A stretch of DNA of 13,618 bases from an uncultured Clostridia bacterium (GTDB lineage Bacteria; Bacillota; Clostridia; Oscillospirales; Ruminococcaceae). The stretch is from assembly GCA_947427325.1 (NCBI GenBank), contig CANEHP010000042.1, positions 1-13,618 of the forward strand, given 5' to 3'. The number at the start of each line of letters is the position of its first letter. The stretch's first letter is position 1. The position numbers and the translations under genes were made by a program. The notes beneath the pieces are model-generated. The model was not told where the DNA came from. It ran no database searches and was given only the letters and a program-made list of their open reading frames with translations. Positions 1 through 6,230 of the stretch are shown piece by piece.

Positions 1-76
1 CTGGACGGAAACTTTATTAAACTCATTTTTTAACAGGTAGTTTTTTTACAGCCCCTTTTTTCATACCCGTATTTAG

Positions 77-244
77 CTATCCCGTCCGATTCTCGTTGTC
101 GGTGACTTGGGGCTTTGGCACAGCCGCCGTATGGGTTACAAAGAAATTGAAAGCGGGAATATCAGCGACTGCCTTTATACGGAACGGGACATTGACAACG
201 CCACTTGGTTCATTCTAAATTTTATCAAAATAAATGCGCTTTAA
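77..244 (+). pseudogene. Truncated remnant of an integrative-element hypothetical protein
   Basis: An open frame entered after a TAG at 74-76 reads through GDLGLWHSRRMGYKEI and SGNISDCLYTERD, then ATWF, and stops at TAA 242-244; the only ATG is at 131. From memory, this pattern (GDLGLW, then GYKEI, SGNI.DCLY, then a Trp) resembles a conserved hypothetical protein carried by Clostridial conjugative elements, which normally continues for many more residues. Here the similarity appears to stop near codon 45 of the frame and the last ten residues look unrelated. No Shine-Dalgarno site is visible. The frame ends inside the stop codon of the convergent thioesterase gene, so this looks like the scar of an element that was inserted or lost here. 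The family match is from recall and is unproven; it could be a chance frame. Confidence 0.35.
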
Positions 245-675
245 CATTCATATAAATCCACACCAACCAAGCTGTTAAATATATCATAAATCTTCTTATC
301 AGCATTTTTAATTCTTATAGGTCTAAAATTATTGTCAACAAAAAAATGGCTGCTCTCTGCAATAACACGCAAATCTCCCGTTTCCTTATCAGTAATACGG
401 TAGGATATCCTAAATTTAAGCCCTGTAAAATCTTCCATTTTAGACTTAACACATACGGTTTCATTAAACCTGACCGCATATTTATACTGACAGGAAACTG
501 ACAAAACGGGAATCATTATCCCATTTTTTTCCATTTCGTCATAAGGCAGCCCCACCTGATTTAAAAAGTCTATACGAGCCTCTTCGAGCCACCTTACATA
601 ATTTGAATGATGCACTACTGCCATTTTGTCCGTTTCATAATACAGTGCTGTTCTGTAAAAAGGTTCTATTTTCAT
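241..675 (-). CDS. Acyl-CoA thioesterase, YbgC/4-hydroxybenzoyl-CoA thioesterase family
   Basis: A 144-residue single hotdog-fold protein of the usual YbgC/FadM length. It would hydrolyse acyl-CoA (or acyl-ACP) thioesters in the cytoplasm; the substrate cannot be read from sequence. The signature lies at residues 12-34: YYETDKMAVVHHSNY followed by RWLEEAR, with D16 at the position of the catalytic Asp of the family, then HHSNY 22-26 and the Glu pair 31-32. The start is taken as the ATG at 673-675 because GGGG (684-687) lies 8 nt upstream. An in-frame GTG at 682-684 would add MCV but would overlap that Shine-Dalgarno site. It is transcribed alone, divergent from citrate synthase. Its stop overlaps the end of the mobile-element remnant, so the 3' neighbourhood has been rearranged while the coding frame looks complete. 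Confidence 0.9.
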   Translation of the reverse strand: MKIEPFYRTALYYETDKMAVVHHSNYVRWLEEARIDFLNQVGLPYDEMEKNGIMIPVLSVSCQYKYAVRFNETVCVKSKMEDFTGLKFRISYRITDKETGDLRVIAESSHFFVDNNFRPIRIKNADKKIYDIFNSLVGVDLYEC

Positions 676-710
676 AACACACACCCCGTAAAACTCGTTA
701 TGTTTTTATT

Positions 711-739
711 ATTTTACCATATTATCAGAATTTTTGCAA
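711..739 (-). promoter_or_regulatory. Sigma-A promoter for the thioesterase gene
   Basis: On the minus strand TTGCAA (734-739) and TAAAAT (711-716) are separated by exactly 17 bp. Transcription would start near 704, leaving a leader of about 30 nt that includes the GGGG ribosome binding site. It lies back to back with the citrate synthase promoter, the two -35 boxes being about 60 bp apart. Confidence 0.6.
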
Positions 740-797
740 CAACAATTGTAAGAAACTTCAAAAATAAAAAATAATCCCGAATTTCTTGCTTTTATAT

Positions 798-826
798 TTG
801 AAAAATTCTTAAATGTATGATATACT
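798..826 (+). promoter_or_regulatory. Sigma-A promoter (extended -10) for citrate synthase
   Basis: TTGAAA (798-803), a 17-bp spacer and TATACT (821-826), with TG one base before the -10 (TGATATACT), make a strong extended -10 promoter. Transcription should begin near 833, giving a leader of about 77 nt before the ATG at 910. Confidence 0.75.
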
Positions 827-869
827 AAATAGCGGAAAATGCAATTTTATTTTTCTATTTATTCATATT

Positions 870-909
870 AAGGAGAGAATACGGATTAAACTTCGTATCA
901 TTAGCTAAA
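870..909 (+). promoter_or_regulatory. Unusual citrate synthase translation leader: distant SD, small hairpin, overlapping mini-frame
   Basis: The only good Shine-Dalgarno sequence, AAGGAGAG (870-877), lies 32 nt before the ATG at 910, too far for direct use, and nothing SD-like precedes the ATG itself. A 5-bp hairpin, ATACG (879-883) with CGTAT (894-898), would shorten the effective SD-to-ATG distance to about 12 nt if it forms. Alternatively an ATT 7 nt after the SD (885-887) opens a seven-codon frame that stops at TAA 906-908, one base before the ATG, a layout suited to translational coupling. Which is used cannot be told from sequence. Confidence 0.4.
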
Positions 910-2265
910 ATGAAAGAATCAGAGACAAACAGAATTCCGATATACAGCAATTTGTGCAAACAAAACTGTCAAATCGATTCGGAGCTTTACGAAAAGTACG
1001 ATGTTAAAAGAGGACTTCGTGAAAAAAGCGGTAAGGGCGTTCTTGTCGGACTTACAAAAATTGCGGAGGTCAAGTCCTATACCATTGACGATGGAGATAT
1101 GATTCCATGCGAAGGAAAGCTGTATTACAGAGGAATAGATATAGAGCAGCTTGTAGACGGTTTTATAAAGGATAACCGTTTTGGTTTTGAAGAAACTGCC
1201 TATTTGCTTATGTTTGGGAATCTTCCGAATAAAGAGGAGCTTAAGGCGTTTCAGGAAGACTTGGTTTTCTACCGTGACCTGCCCACCAGCTTTACACGTG
1301 ATTTTATATTGAAAGCGCCCAGCAGAAATATTATGAATTCTCTTGCAAGAAGCGTTCTTACTCTTTATACCTATGATGAAAATGCAGACTCCGTAGATAT
1401 TGAAACCGTTACCCGACAGTCTCTGCAAATGATAGCCCGCTTTCCTCGCCTTGCAGTTTACAGTTATCAGGCGCTTGCTCATTATTATCAGGAAAACAGC
1501 TTGTTTATTCACGCTCCCTCTCCCGACCTTGGCACTGCGGAAAATATTCTTTATATGCTTAGAGCCGATAATTCTTTTTCCGAGCTTGAAGCAAGGGTTT
1601 TAGATTTGGCTCTTGTTCTTCATGCAGATCATGGCGGCGGAAACAATTCCAGCTTTACCACAAGAGTCGTTACTTCCTCCGGAACAGATACATATTCCAC
1701 TATAGCGTCAGCACTGGGTTCATTAAAGGGACCTCGGCACGGCGGCGCAAATATAAAGGTGGCGGATATGTTCGATGATATGATGGAGAAGGTTACAAAT
1801 TGGGAAAGTGATGAGCAGATCGCACAATATTTAAACGATATATTAGATAAAAAAGCGTTTGATAATGCAGGTCTTATATATGGTATGGGGCATGCGGTTT
1901 ATTCTATTTCCGACCCTCGTGCAAAGATTTTTAAGCACTATGTTGAAAAACTTTCCCACGAAAAGGGAACTGAAAGAGAATTTGAATTTTACAACCGTGT
2001 CGAAAGACTTGCTCCGGAAATAATAAATGCTAAAAGACATACTTACAAGGCTATAAGCGCAAATATTGATTTTTACAGCGGATTTGTTTATAAAATGCTT
2101 GGAATCCCGAAGGAGCTGTATACGCCTTTATTTGCTATAGCAAGAACTGCGGGTTGGTGCGCTCATAGAATTGAGGAATTGGTAAGTAACGGAAAAATTA
2201 TACGCCCTGCTTATAAAAATGTGATTAAGCATAATTCTTATATTGATATGAATAATAGGAAATAA
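910..2265 (+). CDS. Citrate synthase (citrate (Si)-synthase family)
   Basis: A full-length 451-residue citrate synthase that condenses acetyl-CoA and oxaloacetate to citrate plus CoA in the cytoplasm. The active-site landmarks are all present: HADHGGGNNSSFT (238-250), KGPRHGGAN with H277 (equivalent to pig His274), GMGHAVYSISDPR with H328 (equivalent to pig His320) and NIDFYSG with D387 (equivalent to pig Asp375). The N-terminal extension with CKQNC and YEKYDVKRGLR is typical of Clostridial members of this family. 2-methylcitrate synthase activity cannot be excluded by sequence alone. No aconitase or isocitrate dehydrogenase gene is next to it; in anaerobes such an enzyme usually serves glutamate synthesis through a partial TCA branch. 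It is followed after about 115 bp by the radical SAM gene on the same strand, with a hairpin between them but no clear second promoter. Confidence 0.95.
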   Translation: MKESETNRIPIYSNLCKQNCQIDSELYEKYDVKRGLREKSGKGVLVGLTKIAEVKSYTIDDGDMIPCEGKLYYRGIDIEQLVDGFIKDNRFGFEETAYLLMFGNLPNKEELKAFQEDLVFYRDLPTSFTRDFILKAPSRNIMNSLARSVLTLYTYDENADSVDIETVTRQSLQMIARFPRLAVYSYQALAHYYQENSLFIHAPSPDLGTAENILYMLRADNSFSELEARVLDLALVLHADHGGGNNSSFTTRVVTSSGTDTYSTIASALGSLKGPRHGGANIKVADMFDDMMEKVTNWESDEQIAQYLNDILDKKAFDNAGLIYGMGHAVYSISDPRAKIFKHYVEKLSHEKGTEREFEFYNRVERLAPEIINAKRHTYKAISANIDFYSGFVYKMLGIPKELYTPLFAIARTAGWCAHRIEELVSNGKIIRPAYKNVIKHNSYIDMNNRK

Positions 2266-2291
2266 GGAAACATCACTTCGGATAAAAGATT

Positions 2292-2335
2292 GAGGCAGCT
2301 ACCTGAATTTACAAAATAATTTAGGAAGCCGCCTC
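2292..2335 (+). terminator. Intercistronic hairpin after citrate synthase, no U-tract
   Basis: GAGGCAGCTACCTGAATT (2292-2309) pairs with AATTTAGG and AGCCGCCTC (2318-2335), giving an 18-position stem with two mismatches and one G-U pair around an 8-nt loop. It is followed by TCATTGAATT and not by a run of T, so it is a poor intrinsic terminator. It may instead stabilise or process a joint mRNA with the downstream gene, or give partial termination. Confidence 0.45.
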
Positions 2336-2379
2336 TCATTGAATTATTTAGCAGTAAGCATTATGGAGGATTTGTTTTA

Positions 2380-3324
2380 TTGAATATTTTCCCTTATTCT
2401 ATGGACAACAAGCGCTATCACACGCTCCACTACTATAATATGCAAAAATTCGGAGAGCGTGTATATAAGGCGCCGATAAATGCAGGCTTTACCTGTCCGA
2501 ACATTGATGGTACAAAGGGTGTGGGCGGATGCGTCTACTGTGACGGAGGAAGCGGGTATTTTACCGACAGCGGCATTGTGCCCGTTAATGAACAGCTTAA
2601 ACACCAAATCGCTTTAATACATCTAAAGCATCCTAAGGCAAAAATAAACGCTTATTTTCAGTCCTATTCCAACACCTATGCCGATTCTGATATTTTAAGA
2701 AGTAAAATAGAGCCTGTTTTGGATTTTCCCGATGTAGTTGCCGTTTCGGCTGCTACCCGTGCAGATTGTTTAAAGGACGATGTTTTAAATTACCTTAAGG
2801 AGCTTTCCGAAAAGATAAGTCTTACAGTTGAGCTGGGCCTTCAAACTACAAATGACAATACTGCCGAAATAATCAACAGGGGGCATACATTTTCTGAATT
2901 TCAAAACGGCTATGACAGATTAAAAAGTATTGGAATCAGAACAGTGGTGCATATAATAAACGGACTTCCGAAAGAAGACGAAGATATAATGCTTCAAACC
3001 GCAAAAACCTTAGGGAAAATGAAGCCTGACGGAGTGAAAATTCATCTTTTGCATATTATAAGAGGAACAAAGCTTGAGCAAATGTACCTTAATGGGCTAT
3101 ACCGGCCTTTGGAAAAAGAAAAGTATGTAAGTATTGTTGTAAAACAGCTTGAATATTTACCGCCGGAAACAGTGATTGAAAGGCTTACGGGGGACGGCGA
3201 CAAAAATAAACTAATAGCTCCCGCATGGAGTAAGAATAAAATTTCGGTTTTAGGTGCAATAGATAAGCTGCAAGCAAATTGCGACAGCTATCAGGGAAAA
3301 TTTTTCAATGACAAAAACGTATAG
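2380..3324 (+). CDS. TIGR01212 family radical SAM protein (YhcC/YtqA type)
   Basis: A 314-residue radical SAM enzyme. The [4Fe-4S]-binding cysteines are C39, C51 and C54 in TCPNIDGTKGVGGCVYC, the CX11CX2C spacing of this family. Other family blocks follow: VELGLQT (150-156) with NRGH (166-169), VVHIINGLP (189-197), KIHLLHI near 220-226, and the C-terminal RLTGDGDKNKLIAPAW (268-283) ending in YQGK. The YtqA branch (renamed MnmL) was reported to act in mnm5s2U wobble-uridine synthesis in tRNA of Bacillus subtilis and Streptococcus mutans, encoded beside the methylase MnmM; no MnmM-like gene is visible here, so that role is only a possibility. The start is TTG at 2380-2382, because GGAGGA (2365-2370) is 9 nt upstream; the next ATG is at 2401. 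It is probably co-transcribed at least partly with citrate synthase. Confidence 0.9.
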   Translation: MNIFPYSMDNKRYHTLHYYNMQKFGERVYKAPINAGFTCPNIDGTKGVGGCVYCDGGSGYFTDSGIVPVNEQLKHQIALIHLKHPKAKINAYFQSYSNTYADSDILRSKIEPVLDFPDVVAVSAATRADCLKDDVLNYLKELSEKISLTVELGLQTTNDNTAEIINRGHTFSEFQNGYDRLKSIGIRTVVHIINGLPKEDEDIMLQTAKTLGKMKPDGVKIHLLHIIRGTKLEQMYLNGLYRPLEKEKYVSIVVKQLEYLPPETVIERLTGDGDKNKLIAPAWSKNKISVLGAIDKLQANCDSYQGKFFNDKNV

Positions 3325-3374
3325 AATATGCCTGATTTTAGGATAATTACAAGGCTATTAGGATGTTTTAAAGC

Positions 3375-3416
3375 AAACACCGCACAAAGACATAAATCTG
3401 TCTTTGTGCGGTGTTT
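3375..3416. terminator. Bidirectional hairpin between convergent genes
   Basis: A perfect 18-bp stem: AAACACCGCACAAAGACA (3375-3392), loop TAAATC, then its exact complement (3399-3416). It lies between the stop of the plus-strand radical SAM gene (3324) and the stop of the minus-strand lipoprotein gene (3420), so it can serve both. The T-runs are short on either side, but the stem ends in AAA/TTT. Confidence 0.8.
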
Positions 3417-3419
3417 ACA

Positions 3420-4034
3420 TTATGATGCACCGGTTACGGCTGTTTCGCTTTCTGAAATTGCAGTTGCATCAGGCGCAGTCTGCGCAGGAGCGGTAACTTC
3501 ATCGGTAGTTTGCGTTGTGGCTTCTGTAGCTATAATATTGCCTGCCGTGGTTTCAGGCGCTGTTGTTTCTTCCATTGAGGCAGAAGAAGCTTCTGTAACA
3601 TCAGCAGTAGTTATTTCGTTTGTTTGTTCCGAGCTGCCTTCACCCGACTCATCGTTTAAAACAGTAACAGCAAAAGCGTAAATCTTCTTTTCCGTTTTAT
3701 CGGATTCATTGTAAGTTACGGTTACGTATTGATCCAATTCGATTTTTCCGCCGTAAACATTTGTTGTTGAATCAATGTAAAATTTTTGTTCCTGTTCCTC
3801 AAGCTTAATTGTAAAGCTATCCTTTGAAGAGGAAATAATTTTTCCTATGACAGATATGTAAGATATGTTATCTTCCTTTTGCGAAGGGGAATTGCTGTCA
3901 AAAGGATCGCCTTGTACGGAGGGCAGTTTATTGATTAAATCCTCAAGCTCTTGATCTTTTTCCTGCCCGCAGGCGGTAATAAGCAAAGAAATAAATACTG
4001 ATAACAAAGTATATAGAATGATTTTTTTCTTCAT
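3420..4034 (-). CDS. Putative lipoprotein with OB-like domain and Thr/Ala/Glu-rich C-terminal tail
   Basis: A 204-residue predicted surface lipoprotein of unknown function. Residues 1-21 form a Lys-started signal peptide ending in the lipobox LITAC, with lipidated Cys22. A charged linker leads to a single small beta-rich domain at about 58-127 (YISVIGKIISSSKDSFTIKL to KKIYAFAVTVL). Its alternation, with a VTVTYNE strand and a closing KKIYAFAV strand, resembles DUF5666-type OB-fold domains; this is resemblance only. Residues about 128-204 are low complexity, rich in Thr, Ala, Glu and Ser. Such a segment is usually a linker, yet here it is the C-terminus. The start is well supported: GAGG lies 7 nt before the ATG. 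It is transcribed alone, convergent with the radical SAM gene, with a long leader from a promoter near 4340. Confidence 0.75.
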   Translation of the reverse strand: MKKKIILYTLLSVFISLLITACGQEKDQELEDLINKLPSVQGDPFDSNSPSQKEDNISYISVIGKIISSSKDSFTIKLEEQEQKFYIDSTTNVYGGKIELDQYVTVTYNESDKTEKKIYAFAVTVLNDESGEGSSEQTNEITTADVTEASSASMEETTAPETTAGNIIATEATTQTTDEVTAPAQTAPDATAISESETAVTGAS

Positions 4035-4059
4035 ATAGTTTCCTCAAAGCCTAATTTTT

Positions 4060-4318
4060 TTCACGCTATCATCGGCAGGGAATTGCTTTTTATCAAAAAG
4101 CAAAAGTATGCACATATATTAAGGAAGCTTGACGAAGCACAGAAACGCTTTTCTGTAAAAGCAATTCTCAAAAGCTTCAGCTTTGCCGAATGGCCGCCGA
4201 AGGCGGCGTGGAATGTACATTGGGTACTATTTCTCAACGGAACAGCGCCCCGTCGGTTTAGCTTTCAGCGGAACGCTTAAAAACGTCCAAGGAACATTTT
4301 TAAATTAGAAATAGCATT
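4060..4318 (-). other. Hairpin-rich leader or intergenic repeat upstream of the lipoprotein gene
   Basis: This stretch has no convincing gene, is visibly GC-richer than its flanks in part, and is full of small dyads: GCCGCC-GAA-GGCGGC (4193-4207), AAAGC-TTCA-GCTTT (4171-4184), TTGCTTTTT-ATC-AAAAAGCAA (4083-4103). Two mutually exclusive hairpins occur at 4139-4156 (ACAGAAA/TTTCTGT) and 4147-4162 (GCTTTT/AAAAGC). There is also an imperfect direct repeat on the minus strand (TTCCGCTGA and TTCCGTTGA). It lies between a strong minus-strand promoter and the lipoprotein ATG, so it would be transcribed as a 5' leader. It may be a cis-regulatory RNA, a small RNA or a dispersed intergenic repeat. I do not recognise a named riboswitch. 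Confidence 0.4.
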
Positions 4319-4324
4319 ATATTG

Positions 4325-4353
4325 ATTATAGCACTTTGCGTAAAAAAAATCAA
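4325..4353 (-). promoter_or_regulatory. Near-consensus sigma-A promoter reading into 4318-4035
   Basis: On the minus strand TTGATT (4348-4353), a 17-bp spacer and TATAAT (4325-4330), with TG at the extended -10 position (TGCTATAAT). Transcription would start near 4318 and run through the structured leader into the lipoprotein gene starting at 4034. It sits just beyond the terminator of the first solute-binding-protein gene. Confidence 0.7.
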
Positions 4354-4366
4354 CCTTTTACAAAAG

Positions 4367-4395
4367 AAAAGGGAAGCTAAATCAGCTTCCCTTTT
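4367..4395 (-). terminator. Terminator of solute-binding protein gene 1
   Basis: GGGAAGCT (4371-4378) and AGCTTCCC (4384-4391) form an 8-bp stem around AAATC, extended by AAAA/TTTT to 12 bp. In the transcribed (minus) direction it is followed by TTTTCTTTTG, a typical Rho-independent tail. Confidence 0.9.
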
Positions 4396-4409
4396 CAATT
4401 ATTAAATTA

Positions 4410-5801
4410 TCACTTTAAAGTTGCATTTATTTGGCTAATTGTATTATCAAGCAACGGAGCCATTGAAGATCTGATTGCAGTCCAACTTTGAGTGTCCTCG
4501 TTATCGATAAAAGGAACATCCTCTAATATAGGCGAAACAATATCATTAATGGCATTATCACCCATATGACGGGCAAGGTCATATATAAGCTGATCACTTT
4601 CAAAGTTAGAAGGCTGCTGGTAGAAATACCAGAATTCATATTGTTCTTCTGTAAAGCAATCGCCTTCTTTTTTCATTTTATCGTTCTTATCAAGCTGCTT
4701 AAACCTTTCATCAAGCTTACAGAGTCTTACACAGTTAATGTAAGCAGTGGCAACATCGACGTTGGGAGCACCTGCAGGAACGAGATAGCCAAAACTTTCA
4801 AGCTTATGATAATATTTGTCAGCGTTTGGATCTCTTGGATACGGAACGAAGAAAAAGTCCAGTGTGTCGTCCTTATCCATCTTTTTGCTGTAAGCTCCAA
4901 ATTTCCAATCTCCCATAGTCTGGAAAGCAGCATGACCGTCAACAACAGCACTTTCGGAAATATGATCACCGTTGCCATCGTCATAATATTTATAAGACAA
5001 ACCCTTCTTTTTAAGATCTTCAAGGAATCTTTGCGCACGGTCAACATTTGGATCGTTAAGATTGCTGACTAATTGACCGTCTTTATAATCAACCAAGGCA
5101 ACGCCGGTAGAGTTGATGAATCCTGTGTTCATATAACCGTAAAGACCAAGAGCATAAGGATCCTCTCCCTTAACGGAATTTACGAAGTCGGTCATACATT
5201 TAGCAAAAGTGTCCCAAGTCCAGTTATTCTTATCATAAAGCTCCTTAGGATCGTCTATTCCTAATTCCTTAAATTTTCCTCTGTTATACATAAGGATATT
5301 GGGAGAAACGTAAAAAGCCCAAGGGTAGTAATAGTGTTTACCCTTAACTGCAAAGCTTTCAATATAAGACTTAACATCCTTCCATTGAGGTGCGCTCAAA
5401 TCAATATAATCATCAAGCGCCGTATAGGAGTTTTGTCCGATATAATACGGGAAAGAACTGTCATTTTGGTCAACAAGGTCAGGAGACTCGCCACTGTTGA
5501 TCATAGTTGACATCTTTTCCATCAGATTGCCGGAATATTTATTAATTTCGACATCTGCACCATAGGTTTCTTTGAAAAATTGATAGATAGGATTATCACC
5601 TTCGTCGGTAATATCATAACCGCCGAGATATACAAGTTTTTTACCCTTGATATTAATGTCCGGAGCAGCAGTAATTGCAACTCCGCTAAAATCCTTAGTT
5701 ACAATTTCCCTGGTAGTGGTGTTGGGATCACCGCCTTCGGAACATCCCGTGATTCCTAAAATCATTGCCGCGCAAAGAAAACAAGATAAAACTTTTTTCA
5801 T
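4410..5801 (-). CDS. Extracellular solute-binding lipoprotein, ABC family 1 (array copy 1)
   Basis: A 463-residue substrate-binding lipoprotein, usual length for family 1 (carbohydrate-type) binding proteins. Signal peptide 1-19 ends in ITGC with lipidated Cys20, and a short Thr-rich spacer follows. The mature part has the expected two-lobe landmarks: GESPDLVDQ (104-112), GKHYYYPWAF (154-163), LMYNRGKFKELGIDDP (170-185) followed by WTWD (194-197), GHAAFQTMGDWK (289-300) and VPYPRDPNADKYYH (319-332). It would sit on the outer face of the membrane and deliver a solute, probably a sugar or glycan fragment, to a permease encoded elsewhere; the ligand is unknown. Together with copy 4 it is the most diverged member, with inserts such as DDGNGDHISES (274-284). 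A strong promoter lies upstream. Unlike the other copies it lacks a recognisable cre-like operator. AGGGG before the ATG supports the start. Confidence 0.92.
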   Translation of the reverse strand: MKKVLSCFLCAAMILGITGCSEGGDPNTTTREIVTKDFSGVAITAAPDINIKGKKLVYLGGYDITDEGDNPIYQFFKETYGADVEINKYSGNLMEKMSTMINSGESPDLVDQNDSSFPYYIGQNSYTALDDYIDLSAPQWKDVKSYIESFAVKGKHYYYPWAFYVSPNILMYNRGKFKELGIDDPKELYDKNNWTWDTFAKCMTDFVNSVKGEDPYALGLYGYMNTGFINSTGVALVDYKDGQLVSNLNDPNVDRAQRFLEDLKKKGLSYKYYDDGNGDHISESAVVDGHAAFQTMGDWKFGAYSKKMDKDDTLDFFFVPYPRDPNADKYYHKLESFGYLVPAGAPNVDVATAYINCVRLCKLDERFKQLDKNDKMKKEGDCFTEEQYEFWYFYQQPSNFESDQLIYDLARHMGDNAINDIVSPILEDVPFIDNEDTQSWTAIRSSMAPLLDNTISQINATLK

Positions 5802-5848
5802 TTTTTACCCCTTTCAAATTATAACCATAATATATTAGGTTTGTTAAA

Positions 5849-5877
5849 AGTATACAATAAAATAATGATTTAGTCAA
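5849..5877 (-). promoter_or_regulatory. Promoter of array copy 1
   Basis: TTGACT (5872-5877), 17 bp, TATACT (5849-5854) on the minus strand. The -10 lies inside a TTGTATAC-TTTT-AACAA motif (5841-5857), and a second copy, TTGTATACATTAACAA, is at 5910-5926; the two GTATAC cores are 68 bp apart. The place where other copies have a cre-like site reads only TATATTATGGTTATAA here. Confidence 0.85.
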
Positions 5878-5976
5878 TTCACATTTTACACAAATAACAA
5901 CAAAGCCCCTTGTTAATGTATACAAACATTTTAATTTATTTTATTTTTTAAGTTGATTTTTCCTATATTCTAAATT

Positions 5977-6009
5977 AAAAAAGCCTTGGCTGTCAAATAT
6001 GGCTTTTTT
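5977..6009. terminator. Possible second terminator between copy 2 and copy 1
   Basis: AAAAAAGCC (5977-5985) and GGCTTTTTT (6001-6009) can pair across a 15-nt loop, with an alternative inner AGCC/GGCT hairpin. Runs of T follow in both directions. It would back up the copy 2 terminator at 6032-6052 or stop antisense readthrough. Confidence 0.4.
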
Positions 6010-6031
6010 TATGTTTTTTTACAAAAGAAAA

Positions 6032-6052
6032 AGGAAGCTAAATCAGCTTCCT
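6032..6052 (-). terminator. Distal terminator hairpin of array copy 2
   Basis: GGAAGCT (6033-6039) and AGCTTCC (6045-6051) around AAATC. In the minus direction it is followed by TTTTTCTTTTG, the same tail as the terminators of copies 1 and 3, so it is the original-looking terminator. It is now separated from the copy 2 stop codon by the inverted-repeat element and a second, weaker hairpin. Confidence 0.75.
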
Positions 6053-6195
6053 TCGGAGTGTCGAAAAAGTCATAGCTTTTCTTTTTCGGAATGAAAGGGG
6101 GGTTCGGGGAAAAACCATCGGGTTTTTCCCCAAGTTGAGATAACAGCCTTAAAATCGAGGCTTTAGCCCTATTTTTGATTTTCGACAAGCTGAAG
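6051..6195. mobile_element. MITE-like hairpin element within the copy 2 terminator region
   Basis: A non-coding stretch of about 145 bp bounded by inverted ends: CTTCGGAGTGTCGAAAA (6051-6067) against CTTCAGCTTGTCGAAAA read on the other strand (6179-6195), with 9 bp, TGTCGAAAA, perfect. Inside are a perfect 11-bp hairpin GGGGAAAAACC/GGTTTTTCCCC (6106-6131), a GAAAAAG/CTTTTTC dyad (6063-6087) and an AGCCT/AGGCT dyad. It has no coding capacity. It is flanked by near-identical 18-bp copies of the terminator sequence (6033-6050 and 6196-6213, one mismatch), absent as a pair from the other four cassettes. That is what insertion with target duplication would leave, although long for a target site. 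Confidence 0.5.
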
Positions 6196-6213
6196 GGAAG
6201 CTAAATCGGCTTC
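6196..6213 (-). repeat. Second copy of the terminator half, flanking the inserted element
   Basis: GGAAGCTAAATCGGCTTC repeats 6033-6050 with one change. As a minus-strand hairpin it keeps only 5 bp (GAAGC/GCTTC), and the run after it is interrupted by the inserted element, so it is probably a weaker terminator than the distal one. Confidence 0.6.
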
Positions 6214-6230
6214 TCTTTTTAATTATCAAA

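Noticed and set aside
676..684. GTG start for the thioesterase three codons upstream
   Set aside because: The GTG overlaps its own only candidate ribosome binding site; the ATG at 675 has GGGG at a good distance.
3328..3681. Plus-strand open frame of 117 codons opposite the lipoprotein gene
   Set aside because: It is the antisense shadow of the low-complexity Thr/Ala/Glu tail, has no ribosome binding site and crosses the terminator hairpin.
4083..4280. Plus-strand open frame of 65 codons in the gap before the array
   Set aside because: It starts with TTG inside a hairpin with no ribosome binding site and lies in the structured, probably antisense-transcribed element.
4060..4318. T-box or similar known riboswitch in the lipoprotein leader
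   Set aside because: No T-box core (AGGGTGGNACCGCG) and no terminator with U-tract is present before the gene.
5728..5925. Minus-strand 65-codon frame overlapping the start of copy 1
   Set aside because: It is out of frame with the lipoprotein gene, begins in the promoter region and has no ribosome binding site.
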